Source of the DNA: Moritella sp. F3
GTDB lineage: Bacteria; Pseudomonadota; Gammaproteobacteria; Enterobacterales; Moritellaceae
Direction: 5' to 3'
Assembly: GCF_015082335.1 (NCBI RefSeq)
Contig: NZ_BLRL01000008.1
Span: 98,203 to 162,202 of the forward strand
DNA length: 64,000 nucleotides
Shown: positions 28,681 through 36,711 of the stretch, piece by piece
How the letters are laid out: the number at the start of each line of letters is the position of its first letter
Numbering within the stretch: the stretch's first letter is position 1
The notes under the pieces: model-generated
Told to the model about the DNA's origin: nothing
Databases searched by the model: none
The model's input: the letters and a program-made list of their open reading frames with translations, nothing else
Made by a program: the position numbers and the translations under genes

Positions 28681-29004
28681 ATGAATAGACAACAAGCACT
28701 ACAACAGATTATAAGCTTTGGTGAAGAACGCGATGCTGCGGTTAGCGCATTGGCTAAATTTGGCTGGGATCCGAGTTTTGAAGTGATTAGTGTCGATAGT
28801 CACGCGCTGATGATCGTATTAACTAAGTATATGTCAGGTGATATCGACGCCGATGATTTAGAACTTTGGGCTAACTTTATAGAATGTCGAGATGAACTAG
28901 AATGCAGCGATATTGAAGGTTATATCTACGCGTTAGCAGACCCTGAACAGATGGGCGGCATTAGCCTAGATAATATAGAAAAGATGCTAACAGTACTTTG
29001 TTAA
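28681..29004 (+). CDS. Small acidic protein of unknown function
   Basis: This 107-residue cytoplasmic protein has no signal or membrane segment. It is acidic and predicted helical (MNRQQALQQIISFGEERDAA, then DIDADDLELWANFIECRDELEC). I do not recognise the family. The shape and the W/E-rich middle recall small immunity-type or regulatory helical proteins, but no toxin gene is adjacent, so this is not claimed. ATG 28681 is the only sensible start. It is convergent with malT; a hairpin CTCGGGTT/AACCCGAG at 29023-29039 lies between them. Confidence 0.6.
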   Translation: MNRQQALQQIISFGEERDAAVSALAKFGWDPSFEVISVDSHALMIVLTKYMSGDIDADDLELWANFIECRDELECSDIEGYIYALADPEQMGGISLDNIEKMLTVLC

Positions 29005-29022
29005 GAGCGCTTGTTAACAGTA

Positions 29023-29039
29023 CTCGGGTTAAACCCGAG
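29023..29039. terminator. GC-rich hairpin between the small gene and malT
   Basis: CTCGGG-TTAAA-CCCGAG is a perfect stem in the 88-bp convergent gap. No T-run follows on either strand, so it may only stabilise 3' ends. Confidence 0.4.
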
Positions 29040-29092
29040 CTGATGGCGGTGTTCAAATAGCCTGCTAGCATCTAAGTTTTCACTGATTAGCG

Positions 29093-31804
29093 TTAATAAC
29101 CAATCATCTTCAATAAGTTTTCAGCGGTTTCAATTGCCTCCCTACGGTTAGCAATATTCAATTTTTGATACAGATTGCGAATATGGGTTTTGATGGTCGT
29201 TGAGGCGACATCTAATTCTATCGAGATCTGTTCATTGCTGTAACGTGAGTAAATCAAGCCAAGTACTTGCCACTCTCGATGAGTCAGTGGACTGGTGCGG
29301 ATCAACTCAGGCACATCTTGATTGTTCAATAGCTTATGCACAAAGTCCTTATCAAAAAAAATTGCTCGGTTGTGACGTTTTATCGACATTTCAGCGAGTA
29401 ATTTCTCAGCACGATAGCGTTCTAATTCCGCCATATTACCTTGTTTTAATAGGCTGTTAAGTAATTCTGCAATCACTTTAGCATCAATCAAAAAGTCACA
29501 AATAGAGCTGGTGCTATTAGCCATAGTCAATGCGGTTTGTAATTTATCTAACGCTTGAGCTTGCTTGCCTGCTTGACTGTAAACTACGGCTTCTAACGTG
29601 GCGTTTTTTTGTTGTTCGAAGGCCAGTTTATGTTGCGTAGCAGCCTGCTGTAAATGCGCTAACGTTTGCAATGCTTGGCTGTAATTCTCTGTCAGCAAGT
29701 AAGCACGGGCGATATTACGACCGTGACTCTGGGTAAAGTGATTACAGGCGTTGTCAGCAACAGGTTGGCTTTGTTGTAACCATATTTCTACAGCGTTAGT
29801 CATTCCTTTCGCTTGCCAGTACAACAATTGAGAGAAGTTAACATTGGCGATCCAATCTGCATGGTAATCAGACTGGTCGATAAGCTCACCACACAAGTCG
29901 ATGTAACGACCGGCTTTATCCAGTTCACCACGAGATATATGTACGCGCGCTAAGATAGCATACGATTGTAGGTATTTAGATTGGCAATATTTCGGTAATA
30001 CATTTAAGCCTTTATGTGCATATTCTTCTGCTAGGTCTAAATGATTCCAGCGCCAGTAAATTTGGCTGCGGATACGTTGTAAAAATTCATACAAAGGCAA
30101 TTGTTGTAAGTGCTGTTTGTCAGCCAGTTGATCGGCGCTATCGAGTAATTCAAACGCCGATTGGATATGACCTTGGGCAATTAAAATTTCGCTTTGTTGT
30201 AACAGCGACCATAACGCTTGCGGATAAACATGGTACTGACGAGCCATGCGCTCTGCTTGTTGCATCATAGATAACGCGCGATCTAAGTGACCGAGTACAT
30301 GGTTAACTTCACCAATCACCGAGGTGGCGACAATGCGGCTACGGTAATTACTTGGGTCTAACTGTTCCAGCGCATTCTCTGCCAGTTGCAGTGCTAATTC
30401 TGGGTTGTTCTGGTTTATCGCGACTTGTGCGCGCAGGGCATTAAACTCGCCTTGTTGCGCTAAGGTAAGTTCGATATTACGTTGTGTTAATTCGATTAAG
30501 GCTTGCGCTAATAAATCACCCACTTGATCATAACTGTGCTGGCTTTGCGCTAACCAAGCGCGTAATAACGGCAGGCGCGGGCTTTGGTATAAGGTATCTG
30601 GTTGCAGCTTACTGATAGTCACTTCTAAGTTTTCTAATTCACCTTGGTTAAACATGTGCCAGCCGTGTGCTAATAAGATCTCTGCGGTTAGCGAACTGTC
30701 TTTAGCGCGTTGGGCATGAAACAGGGCTTGTTGAGGATTATCATGTTTTAACCAAGCACGCGCTGCATCTTTATGTAGCTGCTTACTGCTTTGGGCTAGC
30801 CTGGTATGGCGCTGGTGTTTTAAAAAATCAGCAAATAAATTATGGAAGCGATACCAGTTCTGTTCACCCTCAAGGGAATGCAGGAATAGCCCATGTTTAT
30901 CTAATGATTCGAGTAAATTATTGGCTGCTTCATTATCAAAAAACTCAGTGATTAAGCTGGTATTGAAAATGGTAAAGACTGAGCACTGCATTAAAAATAC
31001 TTGTAATGGTTCGTCTAATAAATCAAATACTTCTTCGGCTAAATAGTCCCATAAATGAGATTGTTTAATTTGTGATATCCACTCTGTCGATTCGGCGACA
31101 CTGTGCTGCTTTTGTTTTACTTGCAGGGCGATTAGTTGTAATGCCGATGGCCAGCCTTCTATTTTTTCCTGTAATGTTTTAATCTCGGTATCGCCGAGGA
31201 TAGAGCCAATACGCTGTTCAAAAAATTGCGCTATTTCTTGGTCATCAAATGCTAACAGTTCACTGTCTAGTTCAATGAGTAAGTCACGAATACGTAAATT
31301 CGCGGTGTTCAGCGGTGGTAGGGTACGGCTGGTCACAACTAGTGTGCAATTCGCGGGCATGTATTTTAGGAAAAAGCGTAAGCCTTCATGGATCTCATCA
31401 TTATTAATGCAGTGATAATCATCTAATACCAGATAAAACTCACTTTGATAATTTGCTAGTTCGGCAAACAATTCACTGAATAAATTTGGCAGAGAACTGT
31501 ATTGGCGACGCTCGGCCAATGCTTGTGAATTGAGGCAAGATTGTTCGGTGACTTTATTAATCGCTTGAATAAAATAATTCACAAAGCGAAAGGTATCGTT
31601 ATCGGTTTCATCGATATTAAACCAACCGACCTGACTGTGGTCTTTTAACCACTGGGCAGCCATGGTGGTTTTACCGTAACCTGCAGGAGAGCGAAATAAG
31701 ACTAACTTATTAAATGCCGCTTCTTGGAGATGATCTAAAACCCGTGTGCGGGTGATCGAGTTGTGCAGGCGAGTCGGGCGATTTAATTTTGAATTGATCC
31801 ACAT
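29093..31804 (-). CDS. malT: MalT, ATP- and maltotriose-dependent transcriptional activator
   Basis: MalT is the STAND-class activator of the maltose regulon. The 903-residue protein has the NTPase with Walker A SPAGYGKTT (residues 39-47) and a Walker B-like FYLVLDDYHCI. A winged-helix region follows, then tandem TPR-like sensor repeats over roughly residues 400-800, and a C-terminal LuxR-type HTH (LTHREWQVLGLIYSRYSNEQISIELDVASTTIKTHIRNLYQKL, given here only as a landmark in pieces LTHREWQVLGLIY and STTIKTHIRNLYQKL). Length equals that of E. coli MalT (901). It is divergent from the GH36 gene and lies next to malPQ. Confidence 0.95.
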   Translation of the reverse strand: MWINSKLNRPTRLHNSITRTRVLDHLQEAAFNKLVLFRSPAGYGKTTMAAQWLKDHSQVGWFNIDETDNDTFRFVNYFIQAINKVTEQSCLNSQALAERRQYSSLPNLFSELFAELANYQSEFYLVLDDYHCINNDEIHEGLRFFLKYMPANCTLVVTSRTLPPLNTANLRIRDLLIELDSELLAFDDQEIAQFFEQRIGSILGDTEIKTLQEKIEGWPSALQLIALQVKQKQHSVAESTEWISQIKQSHLWDYLAEEVFDLLDEPLQVFLMQCSVFTIFNTSLITEFFDNEAANNLLESLDKHGLFLHSLEGEQNWYRFHNLFADFLKHQRHTRLAQSSKQLHKDAARAWLKHDNPQQALFHAQRAKDSSLTAEILLAHGWHMFNQGELENLEVTISKLQPDTLYQSPRLPLLRAWLAQSQHSYDQVGDLLAQALIELTQRNIELTLAQQGEFNALRAQVAINQNNPELALQLAENALEQLDPSNYRSRIVATSVIGEVNHVLGHLDRALSMMQQAERMARQYHVYPQALWSLLQQSEILIAQGHIQSAFELLDSADQLADKQHLQQLPLYEFLQRIRSQIYWRWNHLDLAEEYAHKGLNVLPKYCQSKYLQSYAILARVHISRGELDKAGRYIDLCGELIDQSDYHADWIANVNFSQLLYWQAKGMTNAVEIWLQQSQPVADNACNHFTQSHGRNIARAYLLTENYSQALQTLAHLQQAATQHKLAFEQQKNATLEAVVYSQAGKQAQALDKLQTALTMANSTSSICDFLIDAKVIAELLNSLLKQGNMAELERYRAEKLLAEMSIKRHNRAIFFDKDFVHKLLNNQDVPELIRTSPLTHREWQVLGLIYSRYSNEQISIELDVASTTIKTHIRNLYQKLNIANRREAIETAENLLKMIGY

Positions 31805-32021
31805 AAGCTGTTCTTATTTTCCGAAGCTGAAGGCGATGTAGCGGCTTACTACTTTTGATTTAGTTGTTTTATTTAACTGTTTATTACATTTTTATTAATA
31901 ACGATTAAATAATAACTAAGTAATGAGTAGATAATACCTACATGTGATAGGAAAAACGGTGATAAGCCTATTGTTTGTTTCACTTTGTTACATTTATATG
32001 ACACAAAAAAGACATTAAAAT

Positions 32022-32044
32022 CCCCTAATTCTGGTGATTAGGAG
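32022..32044. promoter_or_regulatory. Inverted repeat in the malT-GH36 intergenic region
   Basis: CCTAAT (32024-32029) and ATTAGG (32037-32042) are perfect arms around TCTGGTG, extended by one imperfect pair. It lies 42-64 bp upstream of the GH36 start. No MalT core GGA(T/G)GA is seen in this 281-bp region. Possibly an operator for GH36. Confidence 0.35.
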
Positions 32045-32085
32045 TAACGTATTATTATTTCAACAATATTTATAAGGTTATTAAC

Positions 32086-33831
32086 ATGACTTCAATGATA
32101 TTTGCTAATTCTCAAGCCGCTATTCCACTGCAACGCGATCTCAGTTATGCACTCATGAATGAGCAAATCATGCTGCAACTGAATGAGGTTAATAATCTGA
32201 TCATTGATGATCACTTTGCCGTTCTCCAGTTTCCGACGCAGCTGGAACAGGATGCTAAAATCCTCGGAGATGGGTTTCAGATGCTGGCGCAAACTGGCGG
32301 TCAGCTGAATAATCCGCAAGAGATTGGCCGTTGCGCCGATAATAATGGCAGTTATCGTCTATACCCTGAGCATGCAGCGAAGCGCTGTTATAATTATTTA
32401 GTCATTGAACAAACAGATGGGTTTACCTTATTTGGTTTTACCTCGTGTCATCGCTTTGCTGGTTATTTTGAGATCCAGCCACAGCAAGCAGGTATTAACA
32501 TCGTTGCCTTTATCGATGGTGAACATACTCAGACGCAAGATTGGCGCAGTAAACAGATGGAATCTATCACTGTCATTAAAGGCACTGTGTTAGCCGATGT
32601 TTATGCTGATTATAGTGCTAAGATCCAATTGCAGCATCCACGTCGTCTGGGAGTCGCTATGGATGCGCCTATCGGTTGGTGTTCTTGGTATGCTTATTAT
32701 GCTGAGGTAACAGAGCAACATATTTTGGATAATGTCGAGGTGATGTGCCACGGCCAATCAGAGTTGGAGTGGGTGCTGCTAGATGATGGTTATCAGGCTT
32801 TTATGGGAGATTGGTTAACGCCATCAGATAAATTCCCTCACGGCATTAAAAGCTTATTACAATCGATTAAAGCAACAGGAAAGAAACCTGCTATTTGGTT
32901 AGCGCCGTTTATCGCTCAAGCTGAATCTGAAGTATTTAAACAGCATCCTGATTGGTTTATTCGTCATGTTAATGGTGACTTGTTAAAAGCCGAAGATATT
33001 ACTTATGGCGGCTGGCGCTGCACACCCTGGTATATCCTTGATACTTCCAATGTTGCAGTGCAAACACATTTAACCGCCGTTGTCCGCACTATGCAGCACG
33101 AGTGGGGCGTTGAGCTATTTAAGTTAGATGCAAATTATTGGGGTAGTTTACGCGGACAGCGATTGCAAAAAGGCATTACGGGAGTTGAAGCGTATCGTTT
33201 AGGCATGCAGGCGATTATTGACGGCGCGGGTGAGGCGTTAGTGCTTGGTTGTAATGCGCCGATGTGGCCGTCACTGGGGTTAGTCGATGCGATGCGGGTT
33301 TCTGATGATGTTGAACGTCGACCTGAGCGTTTTGAGCAAATAGCGAAAGAAACATTTAATCGCAGTTGGCAACATCGCCAATTATGGCAAATCGATCCTG
33401 ATTGCATCACCTTAACCTCGTTAGTTGACCAAAGTACCGAGCAAGCGAACTATGAATTTCATCGCAATGTGATTTTGGCCGCTGGTGGCTTAACCTTATC
33501 CGGCGATCCTTTACCGCTATTAACGGAATTTGCTCGGAAAACATGGAGTAAGCTACTTACTCGTCAGCGCTTAAGTCAAGAGTCGGCACAGTTCCAATCG
33601 TTATCCAATCGCCACTGTATTTTAAAATTAGCGCATCAGTATGAATTGCACTGCTTGTTTAATTACGCCGATAGTGAGGCGGTTGAGCACACCCTGCAGG
33701 CTAGTGCCCCGGTGATGTGGCGAGACCTCTGGACTGGTGAGGCGTTACATCCGCGGCCAATCGCCAGCTTAACGGTAAAGCTGGATGCAGGACTAAGTAG
33801 TCGCGCGGTCATTATGTCGGCTGTTTCATAA
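32086..33831 (+). CDS. Glycoside hydrolase family 36-like (alpha-galactosidase-type) enzyme
   Basis: The 581-residue protein has no signal peptide and is probably cytoplasmic. An N-terminal beta-rich domain is followed by a clan GH-D barrel with GWCSWYAYYAEV near residue 200, WVLLDDGYQ, KPAIWLAPFIAQAES, the nucleophile motif ELFKLDANYWG and a probable acid/base Asp in MRVSDDVERRP. These motifs are those of GH36 alpha-galactosidases and raffinose-synthase relatives. Its position between malT and malPQ suggests that the substrate may be an alpha-glucoside or mixed oligosaccharide, which is inference. Specificity cannot be read from sequence. Confidence 0.8.
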   Translation: MTSMIFANSQAAIPLQRDLSYALMNEQIMLQLNEVNNLIIDDHFAVLQFPTQLEQDAKILGDGFQMLAQTGGQLNNPQEIGRCADNNGSYRLYPEHAAKRCYNYLVIEQTDGFTLFGFTSCHRFAGYFEIQPQQAGINIVAFIDGEHTQTQDWRSKQMESITVIKGTVLADVYADYSAKIQLQHPRRLGVAMDAPIGWCSWYAYYAEVTEQHILDNVEVMCHGQSELEWVLLDDGYQAFMGDWLTPSDKFPHGIKSLLQSIKATGKKPAIWLAPFIAQAESEVFKQHPDWFIRHVNGDLLKAEDITYGGWRCTPWYILDTSNVAVQTHLTAVVRTMQHEWGVELFKLDANYWGSLRGQRLQKGITGVEAYRLGMQAIIDGAGEALVLGCNAPMWPSLGLVDAMRVSDDVERRPERFEQIAKETFNRSWQHRQLWQIDPDCITLTSLVDQSTEQANYEFHRNVILAAGGLTLSGDPLPLLTEFARKTWSKLLTRQRLSQESAQFQSLSNRHCILKLAHQYELHCLFNYADSEAVEHTLQASAPVMWRDLWTGEALHPRPIASLTVKLDAGLSSRAVIMSAVS

Positions 33832-33891
33832 CCATTTTATTCATACTTTAAATTAAGACCTTAAGTTCATACCTTAAATAATGCACTTTTA

Positions 33892-33940
33892 ATCTCTGGC
33901 GCTTGCTTAATTATTTGCTAATTAGGCAATCGCCAGAGAT
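33892..33940. terminator. Long stem-loop after the GH36 gene
   Basis: Outer arms of 10 perfect base pairs enclose a partly paired AT-rich interior (TTAATTA with TAATTA). It starts 61 bp past the GH36 stop. There is no T-run, so it may be a 3'-end stabiliser or Rho-type site and not an intrinsic terminator. Confidence 0.4.
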
Positions 33941-34095
33941 GTAACCAAAATAATAACGCGACTTGAATCACTGTAATCCACTCATTCTCCCCCATAAACT
34001 GCGAGCGTAATCACGTTGTCTCGTCGCTAGCCTAGAGCTCGGGTTATCTACGCCTAGGCTAATCGAAAACTAGTCCTAAACTACACCTAAATGAC

Positions 34096-34124
34096 TCCTC
34101 CTTTAATTTATCGGCCTAGGAGGA
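34096..34124. promoter_or_regulatory. Inverted pair of MalT boxes upstream of malP
   Basis: TCCTCC (34096-34101) and GGAGGA (34119-34124) are separated by 17 bp, the same gap as at 17448-17476. The second core ends 112 bp before the malP start, against 106 bp for the maltoporin gene. Confidence 0.62.
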
Positions 34125-34236
34125 TGTTGGCATTTACACATTAAGGCAAGATTCATTTCATTGAACATTTATCTAATTTTAACTATTTAACCTTTAATAA
34201 AAACTTTAAACCTGCAGCATTGCATTAGGATGTAAG

Positions 34237-36693
34237 ATGAAATCGACAGTAAATAAAAGCTTTGATAAAACAGCATTTCAAGCCGCCGTTAATCGATACC
34301 TAACGACAAAATTAGTCACTGTACCAGCGCAAGCAGATGCCCACACGTGGCGCTTAGCAATGGAATATGCACTAGCAGAAACAACCACAATGAACTTGTT
34401 GGCTACTGAGCAAGATCCGAAAATTAAAAATGCCCGTAGCGTTAATTACCTCTCTTTAGAATTTTTGATTGGCCGCTTGACTGGTAATAACCTGATCAGC
34501 ATGAGCTTGTATGAACAAGTAACTGCAGCGATGGCTGAATTCGGGCAAAGCCTGACTGACTTATTAGAAGAAGAACGTGATCCTGCATTAGGTAACGGCG
34601 GTTTAGGTCGTCTGGCTGCTTGTTTCATGGACTCATTAGCAGCGGAAGAATACCCTGCGGTGGGTTATGGTTTACATTATGAATATGGTTTGTTTAAGCA
34701 AAGCTTTGATGACGGACGTCAACAAGAAGCGCCGGATGTATGGCGTGATGAAACGGGTTACCCTTGGGAAGTTATTCGTCCTGAATTAGCTCAAAAAGTC
34801 GGTTTTTATGGTCATGTTGAAGAATACACTGATAGTGATTTAATTAACCACCGCCGTTGGGTACCCGGTTTACAAGTAGAAGGTATGGCGTGGGACTTAC
34901 CGATCGTTGGTTATAACAATAATTCGGTATATCCACTGCGTTTATGGGAATGTCGTGCGCCTGCCCCGTTTAACCTTGACCGTTTTGACGAAGGTAATTA
35001 TGTTGCAGCGCAAGCGGGCAATATTCAAGCCGGTAACCTAACCAAGGTATTATATCCGAATGATAACCATGACAAAGGTAAAGAGCTGCGCCTAATGCAG
35101 CAGTATTTCCATTGCGCTTGTTCGGTTGCGGATATTTTACGTCGCCATAAAGCAGCGGGTCATGCCATCACTGACTTAGCTAAGTTAGAGTCTATTCAAC
35201 TAAATGATACCCATCCGACAATTGCTATCCCTGAGCTATTGCGAATATTGCTCGATGAACATAAGTTAAGTTGGGATGACGCGTGGGCGATTAGCTCAAA
35301 AACGTTTGCTTATACCAACCATACCTTGTTACCTGAAGCACTAGAGACTTGGGGAGAAAACTTGATGATGACGTTATTACCACGTCACATGGAGATCATC
35401 TTTGATATTAACTTGTGTCTAATGGGCGCAGTTGCAGACAAATGGCCAAACGATTTAGATAAATTACGCAAGCTGTCTATTATCCAAGAAGGCAGCGACC
35501 GCCGCGTACGTATGGCGAACTTATGTGTTGCGAGTACCTATGCCGTAAACGGTGTTGCAGCGATGCACTCAGAGTTAGTTAAGCGTGATTTATTCCCTGA
35601 GTTTAATGAACTCTTCCCTGGTCGATTACATAATGTCACGAATGGTGTTACGCCACGTCGTTGGTTGAAGTTCTGCAATCCATTATTGTCAGATTTAATT
35701 AGCAGTAAAATTGGTAATGGCTGGATAAAAGATCTCGACCAGTTAACAAAATTAGAAAAATTTGCCGATGATAGTCAATTCCAAATTGATTTTATGCAAG
35801 TGAAAAAAGCCAACAAACAGCGCTTAGCGGATTGGGTTGCTGAGCATATGGATATCACCTTAAATCCTGATGCTATTTTTGATGTGCAGATTAAACGTCT
35901 GCATGAATATAAGCGCCAGCACCTTAATTTATTGCATATTTTGTCGCTGTATCACCGTTTAATTAACGATGCTGATTTCAGCATGCAGCCGCGAGTGTTT
36001 ATTTTTGCTTCAAAAGCAGCGCCAGGATATGAGCTAGCTAAAGAAATTATCTTTGCAATTAACAAGGTGGCAGAAAAGATTAACAACGATCCGCGAATAG
36101 GTGATACCTTAAAAGTAGTATTTATGCCGGATTATCGTGTTAGCCTTGCCGAGATCATTATCCCAGCTGCTGATGTGTCAGAACAGATCTCAACAGCGGG
36201 TAAAGAAGCCTCTGGTACAGGTAATATGAAGATGGCGCTTAATGGTGCGTTGACGATTGGCACGATGGATGGTGCTAACGTAGAGATCCGTGAAGAAGTC
36301 GGTGACGACAACATCTTTATTTTTGGTCTTAATGTTGATGAAGTGCAAGCATTGCAGGCGCAAGGTTATAACGCCAATGACTATTATAATTCAGACCGAT
36401 TACTGCGTGCATCGTTAGATTTATTACAAGGTGATGAATTTACGCCGGGTCAACCTGGCTTATTGAATGCCACACACCATAGCCTATTAGAAGGCGGTGA
36501 CCCGTACCTTGTATTAGCTGACTTTGCTGATTATGTGCAAGCGCAAGCACGCATTGATAAGCAATATTGTAACCAGCAAGACTGGGCAAAAATGGCAATT
36601 TTAAACACAGCACGTAATGGTAAGTTCAGCTCTGATCGCAGTATTCGTGATTATGCTAACAACATCTGGCAACTAAACGCGGTTAGCCGTTAA
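34237..36693 (+). CDS. malP: Maltodextrin/glycogen phosphorylase, GT35
   Basis: This enzyme releases glucose-1-phosphate from alpha-1,4 glucan ends with pyridoxal phosphate. The 818-residue protein shows RNVKYLSLEFLIGR-like sequence (VNYLSLEFLIGRLTGNN), EERDPALGNGGLGRLAACFMDS, YGLHYEYGLF and the PLP-lysine region EASGTGNMKMALNGALTIGT. Length fits MalP/GlgP of enterics (about 797-815). The start ATG 34237 follows AGGATGTAAG. It is the first gene of malP-malQ, under the MalT-core pair. MalP rather than GlgP is preferred from context. Confidence 0.93.
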   Translation: MKSTVNKSFDKTAFQAAVNRYLTTKLVTVPAQADAHTWRLAMEYALAETTTMNLLATEQDPKIKNARSVNYLSLEFLIGRLTGNNLISMSLYEQVTAAMAEFGQSLTDLLEEERDPALGNGGLGRLAACFMDSLAAEEYPAVGYGLHYEYGLFKQSFDDGRQQEAPDVWRDETGYPWEVIRPELAQKVGFYGHVEEYTDSDLINHRRWVPGLQVEGMAWDLPIVGYNNNSVYPLRLWECRAPAPFNLDRFDEGNYVAAQAGNIQAGNLTKVLYPNDNHDKGKELRLMQQYFHCACSVADILRRHKAAGHAITDLAKLESIQLNDTHPTIAIPELLRILLDEHKLSWDDAWAISSKTFAYTNHTLLPEALETWGENLMMTLLPRHMEIIFDINLCLMGAVADKWPNDLDKLRKLSIIQEGSDRRVRMANLCVASTYAVNGVAAMHSELVKRDLFPEFNELFPGRLHNVTNGVTPRRWLKFCNPLLSDLISSKIGNGWIKDLDQLTKLEKFADDSQFQIDFMQVKKANKQRLADWVAEHMDITLNPDAIFDVQIKRLHEYKRQHLNLLHILSLYHRLINDADFSMQPRVFIFASKAAPGYELAKEIIFAINKVAEKINNDPRIGDTLKVVFMPDYRVSLAEIIIPAADVSEQISTAGKEASGTGNMKMALNGALTIGTMDGANVEIREEVGDDNIFIFGLNVDEVQALQAQGYNANDYYNSDRLLRASLDLLQGDEFTPGQPGLLNATHHSLLEGGDPYLVLADFADYVQAQARIDKQYCNQQDWAKMAILNTARNGKFSSDRSIRDYANNIWQLNAVSR

Positions 36694-36711
36694 GTATTCA
36701 TGGAGGATAGA

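Larger units (their letters stand above)
33832..34236 (+). promoter_or_regulatory. malP control region and GH36 3' structure
   Basis: No gene is visible in this 405-bp spacer. It holds a long stem-loop at 33892-33940 (perfect 10-bp outer arms ATCTCTGGCG and CGCCAGAGAT), a second inverted repeat TAGCCTAG (34028-34035) with CTAGGCTA (34054-34061), and the inverted MalT cores at 34096-34124. Confidence 0.5.
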
